From NCBI GenBank assembly GCA_003009795.1, contig PXPE01000001.1:1-64000 (forward strand): DNA of 64,000 bases, read 5' to 3'. Below, in pieces: positions 8,321-17,606 of the stretch; within the stretch, counting starts at the first letter, position 1; each line of letters starts with the position of its first letter. The translations under genes and the position numbers were made by a program. The notes below the pieces were generated by a model. The model saw only the letters and a list, made by a program, of their open reading frames with translations. It was not told the origin of the DNA and made no database searches. Source of the stretch: Nanohaloarchaea archaeon SW_7_43_1. GTDB taxonomy: Archaea > Nanohalarchaeota > Nanosalinia > Nanosalinales > Nanosalinaceae.

Positions 8321-11300
8321 ATGTCCATTTTTGAATCAATCAAAGAGATGGTCTCCGACAGCCAGGAAGAAGGAGATTCCAGAGATCTATCATTTGAAAT
8401 GGACGACGAAAGCCTTGACTTCACCCTAAGCGATAAACAAGACATAAAGATCACAGGAAAGATCGAGAAAATGGCGGACGTGGATGTAAAATATGCTTTA
8501 ATCAAGCCCTTTGCCTACGCACACGTCAAATGGAACGAAGAACAGAAAGAGGTAATATATCGCATTATCGAACCAGAACTCGATGATGAAAGCGAGGAAC
8601 TATTAGAGATAGTCAAGGATAATCTTTCCGAAAAAATCGATGTCTCCCTGAGCTCTATGGGAGGAAGAGAGAAAATTATCGGTTACCTACAGGACCAGAT
8701 CAACGACCTGCTGATAGAACTCGGTATCAGTATGACCGATGAACAGCACAAGAAGATACTGTATTATATTTACAGAGATTTCGTAGGACTAGGAAAAGTA
8801 GAGCCATTTATGCACGATCCATACATTGAAGACGTTGGATGTGACGGAACCGGAACACCTATCTTCGCAGTCCACTCCGAATTTGGATCAGTAAAATCAG
8901 GCGTACATTACAACGACCAAGAGGACCTGGAAAATCTTGTAATTAAACTGGCAGAAAGAGCCGGACGATACGTTTCATACGCCAATCCATTGCTTGACGG
9001 AGCCTTACCTGATGGCTCCAGAGTTAACGCATCACTTACAGAAGATGTAACAGCCCACGGGCCGACATTTTCAATAAGAAAATTCCAGGAAACTCCGTTC
9101 TCCGCAGTAGATATGATGGATCTAGGAACAGCAAATGCCGAAATCATGGCGTACATATGGATACTTCAGCAGTACCAGCAATCAATACTTATCTGTGGAG
9201 GAACTTCAACCGGTAAAACGTCTTATCTAAACGCTACAGTTTCATTCATACCTCCAGAAGACAAAATCGTCTCTATCGAGGACAGTATTACCGGCGACAC
9301 AGAAATTGAGCTGGTAGAAAACGGAACCAAAGTCCGTAAACCTATCTCGGAAATAGTGGATCCTCTAATAGAGAAAAGAGGAGAAAAATTAGTTGATGGC
9401 GCAGAAAAGGCTGAGTTAAGTTCAGAGATCAGGACCGCGACAATAGATGAAAATTTGAAGACAAGTTATCAACAGCCTTCAGCTTTCTACAGGCACAAAG
9501 TCGATAAAGATATTTACCGGGTGAAAACGGCTTCCGGCAGAGAGCTTAAAATAACAGAGGATCACTCAATCTTTGGCTTAGATAATTCAGATCTAAAGGA
9601 GATCAAACCTCAAGAATCAGAAGGAGAAAGAATCGCTGTACCAAGAGAACTTCCGACAGGACACGGCGTGAATTCATTAAATATAATTCAAAATGCCGAA
9701 AATAAAGAAAGATTATTTGCCGAAGGGAAAGCCATAGAGGAACTATATAATCAGGCAAGCTGGACCAAAATAAATGAGGTAAGCGATATCTCAAACAGCG
9801 GATTTAAATACTGGAAAAGAAACCAGATGATGAGAGGTAAAGAAATCCATAACTTAACCGGTCAAGATATCAAGATAGATGAAGATTACATTGTAAGATC
9901 TAAATCTAAATCAATAGAATTCCAGCCCGAATTAGATATAACATCAGAACTTCTTGAAATATTCGGACTATGGTTAGGCGACGGCAGTTACGATCGCCAC
10001 AACGATAACTGTGTTCTAATTACCACAAGCGAACAGGAAATCGAAGATGTAATTAGAAAAGGCATCGGCCAGCTTGATATCAATATAACTAAAAAGAGCG
10101 ATGGAACTCTGAGCATCAACTCTGTCGTTTTACTTGAACTAATGAAGGGTATAGGCTTCAAGGGAAAATCCAAAACCAAAACGGTACCGGAATTCTGTAT
10201 TAACCTAAATGAACGACAGATTGGCGCAGTTCTGAAAGGATACTTCAGCGCAGACGGTTCAGTCAAAAACCATGAAGTTACATGTAGTTCACAAAGTAGG
10301 GAATTGTTGGAAGGAATTCAAGATCTCCTGCTGAGATTAGGAATAGTCGGCTCAATAAATGATTATGACAGAGAAGACGATTGCAAGGAGCTATCAATCT
10401 CATCTCAAAAGTTCCTCAGGAAATATGAGGAAAAAGCCGGATTCGTACAGAAGAGGAAAAATGATTCTCTTAAACAAATGCTTGAACGAGACAAAGCACA
10501 TCACGAGAAGAACGACGTCATCCCTACAAGCGAGGAATTTGCGGAAAGAATTCACAGAGAGACAAAGATACAATGGAATTACAGAAATAATGCCAACAAT
10601 CTTGGCAGAAACTATCTAAAGGAACTTACAGAGGACGAAGAAATACTGAAACTGGCAAATTCAGATATTTACTGGGATAAAGTAATTGAGGTAGAAAAAA
10701 TAGATCAAGAAGAAACATATGTCTACGATATCAGTGTTCCAGAATCAGAAAGATTCATAGCTAACAACATACTCGCACATAATACCCGAGAGCTCCAACT
10801 ACCTCACGAGAACTGGATACCCTCCGTTACCCGTGAAATGTTTGGAACTTCTAGCCAAGGCGATGTAGACATGGATCAACTCTTGAAAGAATCTTTCAGG
10901 CAGAATCCAGATTACGTTGTGGTTGGAGAGGTCAGAGGAGAGGAAGCATCAGTGCTTTTCCAAGGTATGAGCTCTCTTCCAGGAAGCGAAAGAGTGTTAG
11001 TAAAGGAAAATGGAAAGCTAAAGAAAAAACCTATAGAAGAAATAGGAAAACCTCAAACAGTCCCATCTATAGATCCTGAAACAGGTGAGGTAGAGCTTAA
11101 AAACGGTTCCGCAAAAATAGAGCATCCTGAGAGAGAGGAACTGCTTAAGATTAAGACTTCATCCGGAAAGACTGTGAAAGTTACCAAGGACCACTCTGTA
11201 TTCGGTTGGGAAAAAGGAAAGTGTGAAGCTTTACAGGCAGGAGAACTGGAAGAAGGAGATAGAATTGTTACTCCAGCAAAACTACCATGTGGTTTCAATG

Positions 11301-13072
11301 ATAAAGACAACCTCAATCTCTTGGAACTCCTTGATAATCCAAGAGTTAGAGCACCACAATATTTCAGGCGTTCAGTCGAAAAGCTTAGTTATCGAGAAGC
11401 AGGAGACGTAACTAATGTCCAGACAATAACTGACTACTATGGAAATCATCAGGAATCAAAGCCCTCCAGTATGGAACTGGACAAGTTCCAAAAACTTATG
11501 GACGAGGCAAAGATAGATTACAATCCAAAAGAATTAGAGTTGAAATATTTAAGGAAAAGCGGCTCACTACCCGCATTACTGCCTTTAACGGATGAATTCC
11601 TTCGCTTGATTGGTTACTATATTTCGGAGGGTTCGATAAACAAAGGTAATATCCAGCTCTATGCCTCGGATGAAAAAGTCATAGAGGACATGAAAAAATG
11701 TTTTGAGTCACTTGGAGAAAATCCTGCAATCAGAGAATCTAACACTGGATATGGGGAGTCGAAAGAAGTTCAAGTTGCGAATTTGACCTTAGCCAAGACA
11801 TTGAAACAACTTTGCGGGCATGGTTCAAGTGAAAAGAAGATTCCCGGCTTTATCTACGGTCTCTCGAAGCAGAGGATAGGTGAAGTCCTTACAGGTCTTT
11901 GGAACGGAGATGGGAGCTTTACAGAAAACAAGTTCTCATACTTCACAATCTCAAAAGAGCTCGCAGAAGACGTAACACACCTTTTACAATGTCTTGAAAT
12001 ATTTTCCCTAAAAAGAAATAGAAATCGAGATGGAAGGGATACCACCGATTACGAAATACATCTAGGCAGAAAGAATGACCAAGAAAGGATGCTAAAATAC
12101 ATAGAAACTCTTAAAGCAAAAGTTGAATTAGATTATGATGGTAGAGATAATAAGTACAGACATGGAGAAATCGTAGCAGACAAAATTAAACATATAGAGA
12201 AGATAGAACTGGAAGAACCAGAACCAGTGTATGATATCTCAGTTCCCGGCAATGAAAGTTTCATAGGCGGCTCAGGCGGGATAATGCTACACAACTCCGG
12301 CCATCCTTCAATGGGTACGATGCACGCTTCTTCGCCTAACGCGGTTGTAAAAAGACTTACAACGCCTCCAATATCTTTATCGCCAGCCTTGATTGAAGCA
12401 ATTGATGTCATGGTGGTTATGACACATGCGAAGGGTGTAGAGAATTCAGCTAGAAGAGTGAAAAACATCCACGAGCTTCAGAAAGTTGTCGGAGAATCAG
12501 CTTCAGCCAGAACCAATCAAGCATTCTCCTGGACCGCAGTTGACGATTCATTCAGTCGGAGAGGAGAGCCATACCTATTCGACCAGATCAGTAAGGATTA
12601 CGGTGTTGCCAAGCAGAAACTAATGAAGGAAATGGATAGAAGAACAAATCTATTGAAATGGCTTCAGGAAAAGGGTGTAAGCGATTTCGACGAGGTATCG
12701 GACATAGTGGCGGAGTACTACAAGAATAAAGATCAAATCCTGAAAATGATAAACTCAGAGGATGAAAAGTACACTCTACAGGATGTAATTGATGCCGAGG
12801 AAAAAGTCGATCTTTCAAGACCTGACCAGCTGGACAACGCTGTTGAAGACGATGAAGGGGAAACACTGGAAAAAGAGATAAATGATATTGATAGTGACGC
12901 CGATGTAGAGACTAAGAAGAAAATCGAGAGCAACCCTGTTGCAGATTTAGAGAAAAAACTGAAATCTGAAAGGGAAAAAATCGAGAAAGTAAGATCACGG
13001 ACTCCTGAGGAAAGACACGAAAACCCTTTCAGCGATTCCAAAAATGCAGAAGAAGATCCCTTCGAGGCCTGA
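8321..13072 (+). CDS. Type II/IV secretion (pilus/archaellum-type) ATPase carrying two inteins
   Basis: A 1583-residue precursor; removing two inteins leaves a 642-residue hexameric ATPase of the PilB/ArlI/TadA group, which powers assembly of pilin-like filaments. The extein shows Walker A GGTSTGKTS near residue 305, the Asp box VSIED-TRELQLPHENW rejoined after splicing, Walker B VVVGEVRGEEA near 865, and the His box SGHPSMGTMHA. A C-terminal acidic, coiled-coil extension of about 120 residues is unusual. The ATG at 8321 (MSIFESI) is preferred over an upstream in-frame TTG. It heads an operon with a KaiC-like ATPase, two F-type membrane proteins and two pilins. Without splicing, the ATPase would be split in its active site. 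Confidence 0.94.
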   Translation: MSIFESIKEMVSDSQEEGDSRDLSFEMDDESLDFTLSDKQDIKITGKIEKMADVDVKYALIKPFAYAHVKWNEEQKEVIYRIIEPELDDESEELLEIVKDNLSEKIDVSLSSMGGREKIIGYLQDQINDLLIELGISMTDEQHKKILYYIYRDFVGLGKVEPFMHDPYIEDVGCDGTGTPIFAVHSEFGSVKSGVHYNDQEDLENLVIKLAERAGRYVSYANPLLDGALPDGSRVNASLTEDVTAHGPTFSIRKFQETPFSAVDMMDLGTANAEIMAYIWILQQYQQSILICGGTSTGKTSYLNATVSFIPPEDKIVSIEDSITGDTEIELVENGTKVRKPISEIVDPLIEKRGEKLVDGAEKAELSSEIRTATIDENLKTSYQQPSAFYRHKVDKDIYRVKTASGRELKITEDHSIFGLDNSDLKEIKPQESEGERIAVPRELPTGHGVNSLNIIQNAENKERLFAEGKAIEELYNQASWTKINEVSDISNSGFKYWKRNQMMRGKEIHNLTGQDIKIDEDYIVRSKSKSIEFQPELDITSELLEIFGLWLGDGSYDRHNDNCVLITTSEQEIEDVIRKGIGQLDINITKKSDGTLSINSVVLLELMKGIGFKGKSKTKTVPEFCINLNERQIGAVLKGYFSADGSVKNHEVTCSSQSRELLEGIQDLLLRLGIVGSINDYDREDDCKELSISSQKFLRKYEEKAGFVQKRKNDSLKQMLERDKAHHEKNDVIPTSEEFAERIHRETKIQWNYRNNANNLGRNYLKELTEDEEILKLANSDIYWDKVIEVEKIDQEETYVYDISVPESERFIANNILAHNTRELQLPHENWIPSVTREMFGTSSQGDVDMDQLLKESFRQNPDYVVVGEVRGEEASVLFQGMSSLPGSERVLVKENGKLKKKPIEEIGKPQTVPSIDPETGEVELKNGSAKIEHPEREELLKIKTSSGKTVKVTKDHSVFGWEKGKCEALQAGELEEGDRIVTPAKLPCGFNDKDNLNLLELLDNPRVRAPQYFRRSVEKLSYREAGDVTNVQTITDYYGNHQESKPSSMELDKFQKLMDEAKIDYNPKELELKYLRKSGSLPALLPLTDEFLRLIGYYISEGSINKGNIQLYASDEKVIEDMKKCFESLGENPAIRESNTGYGESKEVQVANLTLAKTLKQLCGHGSSEKKIPGFIYGLSKQRIGEVLTGLWNGDGSFTENKFSYFTISKELAEDVTHLLQCLEIFSLKRNRNRDGRDTTDYEIHLGRKNDQERMLKYIETLKAKVELDYDGRDNKYRHGEIVADKIKHIEKIELEEPEPVYDISVPGNESFIGGSGGIMLHNSGHPSMGTMHASSPNAVVKRLTTPPISLSPALIEAIDVMVVMTHAKGVENSARRVKNIHELQKVVGESASARTNQAFSWTAVDDSFSRRGEPYLFDQISKDYGVAKQKLMKEMDRRTNLLKWLQEKGVSDFDEVSDIVAEYYKNKDQILKMINSEDEKYTLQDVIDAEEKVDLSRPDQLDNAVEDDEGETLEKEINDIDSDADVETKKKIESNPVADLEKKLKSEREKIEKVRSRTPEERHENPFSDSKNAEEDPFEA
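9284..10783 (+). mobile_element. Intein 1 of the secretion ATPase, LAGLIDADG endonuclease type
   Basis: A 500-residue in-frame insertion (residues 322-821 of the precursor). It starts with Ser (SITGDTEIEL) and ends NNILAHN before Thr+1, so splicing would use Ser1, a C-terminal His-Asn and Thr+1. Hint-domain blocks are visible: the B-block-like ITEDHSIFG and the F-block-like TYVYDISVPESERFIAN. Two dodecapeptide motifs (GLWLGDGSYD and LKGYFSADGS) mark a LAGLIDADG homing endonuclease. It interrupts the conserved IED-TRE Asp box between Walker A and Walker B. The intein boundary is well defined by comparison with uninterrupted family members. Endonuclease activity is inferred from the intact acidic residues. 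Confidence 0.95.
10973..12295 (+). mobile_element. Intein 2 of the secretion ATPase, LAGLIDADG endonuclease type
   Basis: A 441-residue in-frame insertion (residues 885-1325). It starts with Ser (SLPGSERVLV) and ends GIMLHN before Ser+1. The A block LPGSERVLV, B block VTKDHSVFG and F block VYDISVPGNESFIGG are visible. Dodecapeptide-like motifs are GYYISEGSIN and LTGLWNGDGS. It sits between Walker B and the His box, joining FQGMS to SGHPSM after splicing. Its sequence differs substantially from intein 1, so the two look like independent acquisitions rather than a tandem copy. Confidence 0.95.
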
Positions 13073-13075
13073 ATC

Positions 13076-13714
13076 ATGAAACGTGTCAAAACCCGGATAG
13101 ATAACATGGACAGACTTCTAGGAGGAGGGATACCGGAAAAAGAAACAGTGCTTGTGAAGGGTGAGCCAGGAGCAGGGAAGACCAATCTCGGGTTAGAGTT
13201 CCTCTACAGAGGTGCAAAAAACGGTGAGAAAGGATTGTTTGTATCATTCCAAGACACCGAAGACGATATACTCCGAGCCAATACCTTTGACTGGAAATTT
13301 GATCAACACGTAGAACAGGGAAACATCAATGTAAGGAAAATGGATCCGTACAGATACGAACAGGTTCCTGACATGATAAGAGGAATGATCAAAGAGAACA
13401 ACGCATCTCGTGTAATAGTGGATCCAATCACGGACCTCGATCTCTATATAGACTCAAGAAAAGATATTAGAAAAAACCTGTTATCCATAAAGAGAGAGGT
13501 CAGGAACCTAGGAGCCACATCCCTGCTTCTGGCAGAGAGCGGAGAGGCTACAGAGATTGAAGATGAAGTAGCGGACGGGATAGTTAACATGGAAGTAGTA
13601 AGGGAAAACGGAAAAGTGAAGAGAGAAATTTATGTAAAAAAGCTGAGAGGTTCAGATTACAACCACAGCGTCCATAACTACGTCTTCAATAGTGACGGCC
13701 TGAAGGTCCAATGA
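13076..13714 (+). CDS. KaiC-like RecA-family ATPase of the pilus operon
   Basis: A 212-residue single KaiC/RadA-type domain with Walker A GEPGAGKTN (residues about 32-40), Walker B VIVDP near 120, and the opening TRIDNMDRLLGGGIPE typical of KaiC and ArlH. Size and neighbourhood match ArlH, the nucleotide-binding partner of ArlI in archaellum motors, although KaiC proteins of other function look alike. It begins 3 nt after the ATPase stop and its own stop overlaps the next start (ATGA), so translation is probably coupled. The likely role is regulation or assembly of the filament machine on the cytoplasmic side. Confidence 0.85.
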   Translation: MKRVKTRIDNMDRLLGGGIPEKETVLVKGEPGAGKTNLGLEFLYRGAKNGEKGLFVSFQDTEDDILRANTFDWKFDQHVEQGNINVRKMDPYRYEQVPDMIRGMIKENNASRVIVDPITDLDLYIDSRKDIRKNLLSIKREVRNLGATSLLLAESGEATEIEDEVADGIVNMEVVRENGKVKREIYVKKLRGSDYNHSVHNYVFNSDGLKVQ

Positions 13715-14634
13715 GCTCAGACCCATTCAACTCCGGGATTCTAGAAAGAATAAAACAGGCATCGGAAACAGACAATCTTGATGCCGCGGCAAACGCAATC
13801 TTTGGCCCTACAGTTGACAAATACGGAGAGGAATTTGAAGACCTGAAAAATGATTTACAGAAAGCTGATATGGATATTCTTTATAGGACATATGTTTCCA
13901 AAATGTTTCTGTACAGCTCATTTGCATTCATCCTAGGATCAGTTGCAGGAATAGGTGTAACAGTATACGGAAGTATGTCCTTACCTGAAGCGGTTAGATA
14001 TCTTTTCGGAGTACCTCTCGCCTTTTCACTTGTCACATTTGGCTTTATGTATCTGTATCCATCTCAGAAAGCCAAGAGAAGAAAGAAAAATATTGATGAT
14101 AACCTACCCTTCGCTCTCAACCATCTTGGAGCTATTGCAACTTCCGGAATACCTCCTAAGTCAATGTTTGAACTTCTTAATACGTTCGATGAATACGAAG
14201 GAATCTCAGATGAAGCAGGAGAAATATCCCGCAGAGTCAACGTGTTCGGAGAAGATCTTACAACAGCATTGAAACAGGTAGCGGAGAAATCCCCGAGCGA
14301 GGACTGGGCCGAAGTCTTGTTCGGTATAGTCTCAACTGTGGAAACCGGAGGAGATCTCAAATCATACTTACAGGAAAAATCAGACGAAGCATTGTTCGAA
14401 TACAACCAACAAAGGAAAAAAGAGATCCAGAAACTAAGTACATACGCTTCCTTCTACACAGCAATTTTAATCGCCGCACCGGTCTTCCTTGTAGTGGTGC
14501 TCGCAGTCATGAACCTTTTGGGCGGAACCATTGGAGGATTTGCTATAAGAGACCTGATGTGGCTAGGGGTACACGTGATAATACCTGCTATAAACGCTTT
14601 GTTCGTGGTATTTTTGGCGCTAACGGTGGACTAA
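13711..14634 (+). CDS. Type II secretion F-domain membrane protein (TadC/ArlJ-like), first copy
   Basis: A 307-residue polytopic protein with a short N-terminal cytoplasmic part. Membrane segments lie near residues 68-88, 95-115, 245-270 and 280-305. The GspF/TadC cytoplasmic core includes DDNLPFALNHLGAIATSGIPP and ETGGDLKSYL. This is the membrane platform on which the secretion ATPase acts during filament assembly. The start overlaps the KaiC stop by 4 nt. A second F-domain protein follows after 1 nt, giving a two-platform arrangement like TadB/TadC. Confidence 0.9.
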   Translation: MSSDPFNSGILERIKQASETDNLDAAANAIFGPTVDKYGEEFEDLKNDLQKADMDILYRTYVSKMFLYSSFAFILGSVAGIGVTVYGSMSLPEAVRYLFGVPLAFSLVTFGFMYLYPSQKAKRRKKNIDDNLPFALNHLGAIATSGIPPKSMFELLNTFDEYEGISDEAGEISRRVNVFGEDLTTALKQVAEKSPSEDWAEVLFGIVSTVETGGDLKSYLQEKSDEALFEYNQQRKKEIQKLSTYASFYTAILIAAPVFLVVVLAVMNLLGGTIGGFAIRDLMWLGVHVIIPAINALFVVFLALTVD

Positions 14635-14635
14635 A

Positions 14636-15844
14636 ATGAACTCGAAAATACTGCAACTGAAAATCAAGAACTACTGGAGAAAGAACGAGAAGCTCATACT
14701 AGCTATTACAGGGGCCTTTATCCTAGGAATGACAATAGCGGGTCTGAACTTTCTCAACCATGAGAACTCCATCAACAAGTACAAAAGCTCTGATACACAG
14801 GTTATAGATGCTCAGAGAAACGCGAACTTTAGCTTCCAAGTAGATGACCCATCGGTTGCACAGGCACAGATAGAACTCAGATTAGAGAACATGGATGGGA
14901 CCCCTCCTGTCAGGGTTCTGGTGAACGGGCAAGAACTGACAGAGGTAAGTGCTAACACCGATCTAATCAATATTCCTTCTGAACAATTACAGGCAGAAAA
15001 CAATGTAGTAATAGAAACAACGGGTTTAGGGATAGACGAACAAAGATTAATCTATGCCAATGTAACATCAACCAACAATATTCAGGAATTAATGTTTGTC
15101 ATATTGAACCTGACATCTCTCCTTCTCATGGCTGCTCCAGTGATGTATATCAAGTACGAGCAGTACAAAACCAGGAAAAATATGCAGAAAAAGTTCCCGG
15201 AATTCCTGAGGGATGTAGTTGAAGGAACCCGGGCAGGAATGTCATTACCTCAAGCCATCAAAAACACTGAAACCGGGAGCTACGGTCCCTTGGACGAAAA
15301 AATTGAGAAGATGAACGCCCAACTCGACTGGGGAATTCCCTTTGAAAAAGTTCTCAGAAACTTCGGGAAAGATACAGGATCTCCGGTCATCAGAAGAAGC
15401 GTCGATACAATTATACAGGCATATTCATCAGGGGGAAATATCCAGGATGTACTGGAATCAGTGGGAGACAACATCAGATCAATCAAAAAACTAAAGGAAA
15501 AGAGGGAATCCCAGCTCTACGGAGAAATGATAACCGGATACGTGGTATTCTTCATCTTCATAGGTATCCTGGTTGCATTAACCGAATTCCTGTTACCTAA
15601 TCTGGCCTCAGCACAGCAATCGCTTGGAGGAGGTGGAAACTTCCAGGTAATCGGTGGTGGAGGAGCCAACCTTCAGGAAAACATCTCGCTATACAATGAC
15701 TGGTTCGCAAGATTGGTATACATACAGGCATTCTTTTCAGGGCTGATCATCGGAAAACTATCCGAGGGAGAGTTGAAGGCAGGGTTCAAACATATGTCGA
15801 TTCTGTTCGCAGCCGGTTACCTAGCGGTCACATTCTTCCTCTAG
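14636..15844 (+). CDS. Second F-domain platform protein with an extracytoplasmic insert
   Basis: A 402-residue protein. One membrane segment (about residues 18-38) is followed by some 110 residues of polar, beta-rich sequence (about 45-150), a second segment (about 155-175), then the GspF/TadC core (FPEFLRDVVEGTRAGMSLPQAI, SSGGNIQDVLESV) and three C-terminal membrane segments. The segment between the first two helices should face outside the membrane. Such a domain is not part of the usual TadC/GspF fold, so this looks like a lineage-specific addition. It follows the first F protein after a single base and precedes the pilin genes, so it belongs to the same filament machine. Confidence 0.88.
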   Translation: MNSKILQLKIKNYWRKNEKLILAITGAFILGMTIAGLNFLNHENSINKYKSSDTQVIDAQRNANFSFQVDDPSVAQAQIELRLENMDGTPPVRVLVNGQELTEVSANTDLINIPSEQLQAENNVVIETTGLGIDEQRLIYANVTSTNNIQELMFVILNLTSLLLMAAPVMYIKYEQYKTRKNMQKKFPEFLRDVVEGTRAGMSLPQAIKNTETGSYGPLDEKIEKMNAQLDWGIPFEKVLRNFGKDTGSPVIRRSVDTIIQAYSSGGNIQDVLESVGDNIRSIKKLKEKRESQLYGEMITGYVVFFIFIGILVALTEFLLPNLASAQQSLGGGGNFQVIGGGGANLQENISLYNDWFARLVYIQAFFSGLIIGKLSEGELKAGFKHMSILFAAGYLAVTFFL

Positions 15845-15882
15845 GAACAAACCAATTTAAACCGACAGAACATATCAGTAAT

Positions 15883-16314
15883 ATGGAGAGGAAAGGAATA
15901 TCACCGATTATAGCCTCAGTACTTCTGCTTGCGGTAAGTCTATCAGTTGTCGGAATTTTCTCGGGCTGGGCGCCAGAACTTGCACAGGATGTAACAGAGT
16001 CAACAACAAACAGTACTTTTGAGACAATCGCGTGTAATGAGGCATCTGTAGAAATTAGATCAGCTTACTATGATTCAAACAACAACGTAACATCATCGGT
16101 AAGAAACAATGGAGATGAGAACCTTTCCAGTCTGTCTCTAGTTGCATTCGCCGACAACCAAACAATACTAAACAAGACCACAGACGTAAGCATAGAGAGA
16201 GGAGAGATTAAACAGACAACTATTACCGGAGTAGATATTGAACCTGCTTACATAGAAGCACTTTCAACAAACTGTGGATCGGTGACAGATAGAGAAGATA
16301 ACGTAAACACTTAG
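15883..16314 (+). CDS. Type IV pilin-like protein with class III signal peptide
   Basis: A 143-residue pilin. The N terminus MERKGISPIIASVLLLAVSL has the short positive stretch and cleavage context (after G) of archaeal prepilin peptidase substrates, followed by the hydrophobic helix that forms the filament core. The rest is Asn/Thr/Ser-rich with many N-x-S/T sites, and two Cys (residues about 51 and 130) could form a disulfide. It has its own TATA-like AATTTAAAC about 25 nt upstream of a nearly leaderless ATG, which would allow higher expression than the machinery genes. It pairs with a second pilin 4 nt downstream. Confidence 0.88.
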   Translation: MERKGISPIIASVLLLAVSLSVVGIFSGWAPELAQDVTESTTNSTFETIACNEASVEIRSAYYDSNNNVTSSVRNNGDENLSSLSLVAFADNQTILNKTTDVSIERGEIKQTTITGVDIEPAYIEALSTNCGSVTDREDNVNT

Positions 16315-16318
16315 AGAG

Positions 16319-16744
16319 ATGAAAGGAGTTTCACAGGTCATAACCTCAGCACTGATTCTAGCCGTAGGGGTAGCAGTAGCAAGTGTTTACGCGGGGTGGG
16401 CGCCTGATTTCGCAGAAGATTTAACAAATGAAGTTGCTGGACAGCAGGAACAGAATCTGAAATGCGACAACGTTGGATTAAGAATAGACAAAGCGGAATA
16501 CAAATTCTCTGGAAACTATACAGAAGTAGTTGTTATCAACACAGGTACAATAAATCTGAGGAAAGGGTTAACCGCTGCATCCATTAACCAGTCAAGAATA
16601 AAATCGACAGAGATCAGTAAAATAGAAGCTAATTCGACTAGAGTAGTCCGTATAGATGGCGATGAAGTACCTGAGGAAGTCATTGTTACAAGTGATGAAT
16701 GCAGGGAATTAGAGGCATCCACTCAAAACATTGAAACCAGCTAA
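16319..16744 (+). CDS. Second type IV pilin-like protein
   Basis: A 141-residue paralogue of the preceding pilin. The N terminus MKGVSQVITSALILAVGVAVASVYAGWAPDFAEDL matches the first pilin in layout (G-x-S near the cleavage site, hydrophobic helix, then a shared GWAP motif). Two Cys lie near residues 50 and 129. An isolated short signal (MKG) with only one positive residue is less canonical, but the shared GWAP and Cys spacing argue that both are filament subunits. It starts 4 nt after the first pilin stop, so the two are co-translated. Confidence 0.83.
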   Translation: MKGVSQVITSALILAVGVAVASVYAGWAPDFAEDLTNEVAGQQEQNLKCDNVGLRIDKAEYKFSGNYTEVVVINTGTINLRKGLTAASINQSRIKSTEISKIEANSTRVVRIDGDEVPEEVIVTSDECRELEASTQNIETS

Positions 16745-16824
16745 ATCGTTGTAAAGAAGCAACAAATCAAAGCAGGAAATTCCTGTGTACAGACTTTTTA
16801 TTGACGAAAGCGAATTACTACTTA

Positions 16825-17373
16825 ATGAAGACGGTTAAAACAGCGGTCACCATCTTAGCTGTCCTGGCACTCTCATCGGCTGCAACGGCACAGGAAGTTG
16901 AAAATGTATCGCTACAGATGAATCTCTCTCCCAGTACAGATATCTACGTGGATGGAGATCTAGCGCAGGAGAAAACCTACAGTTCAAACGAAATAGACTT
17001 CCCGTATATAACCAATGATGAACCGGTTGGAATTATCGGACTGGGAGAACTCAAAAACATCAACTACTCAAATAACGGCAAAGAGGTTTTAGAAGTAACT
17101 CAGAAAGAAGGAAACTTTATAATACCGAATACTCAAGGCGGTTATACAGCCATTGAGGACGACAAAGACGATATCCGGTCTCAGAGATTTCTGGAAAGAG
17201 TGAATCCAAGCTTTGGATTTCCCCCGGTAGAAACACCGAATGTAAGGGTGATTTACCGGTCGGACGTAAAAATTGAGGGTTTTGAGGGAAGAGCAGAAAA
17301 TTCAGTTGAAATATACTCAAGACACAAACTCAACAGCAGCACCAAACCTGAAGTAAAGTTAGGACTAAATTAA
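16825..17373 (+). CDS. Secreted protein of unknown function at the end of the pilus operon
   Basis: A 182-residue protein starting at ATG 16825 (MKTVKTAVTILAVLALSSAATA), a clear Sec-type signal peptide with probable cleavage after ATA. The mature part is beta-rich and polar with several N-x-S/T sites, and no membrane anchor is seen. An upstream in-frame TTG at 16801 would put eight extra residues before the signal and is less likely. I do not recognise a family. Its position 80 nt after the pilins suggests a pilus-associated or surface protein. Confidence 0.75.
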   Translation: MKTVKTAVTILAVLALSSAATAQEVENVSLQMNLSPSTDIYVDGDLAQEKTYSSNEIDFPYITNDEPVGIIGLGELKNINYSNNGKEVLEVTQKEGNFIIPNTQGGYTAIEDDKDDIRSQRFLERVNPSFGFPPVETPNVRVIYRSDVKIEGFEGRAENSVEIYSRHKLNSSTKPEVKLGLN

Positions 17374-17390
17374 AATAATTGGAGGAAAGA

Positions 17391-17603
17391 ATGATTGCTA
17401 TGGAACCAGAAAACTATTGGATAATCGAGGTCTACAGCGACGAAACAGCCAACATCTCCATAATGTCAAAAGAAGAGGCGGAAGCAGTCAAAGGCATGAA
17501 CGACGATTTCAAAGAATGGCAGATGGCTCCATGCAGCGAGACATCGGAAGAAGAGATGATAGAGGTAGCTGAAGACCACGGACTCGAACACGATCCCTGG
17601 TAA
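17391..17603 (+). CDS. Small acidic protein of unknown function
   Basis: A 70-residue acidic protein (MIAMEPENYW...EHDPW). The ATG at 17391 is chosen because a strong Shine-Dalgarno sequence GGAGG (17381-17385) sits five bases before it. This excludes the in-frame TTG at 17379, which overlaps that site. No membrane segment or known motif is seen. The protein is dominated by Glu/Asp and contains two Trp, in keeping with a salt-adapted cytoplasm. It follows the secreted protein by 17 nt and converges with a membrane protein gene on the other strand. Confidence 0.7.
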   Translation: MIAMEPENYWIIEVYSDETANISIMSKEEAEAVKGMNDDFKEWQMAPCSETSEEEMIEVAEDHGLEHDPW

Positions 17604-17606
17604 AAC

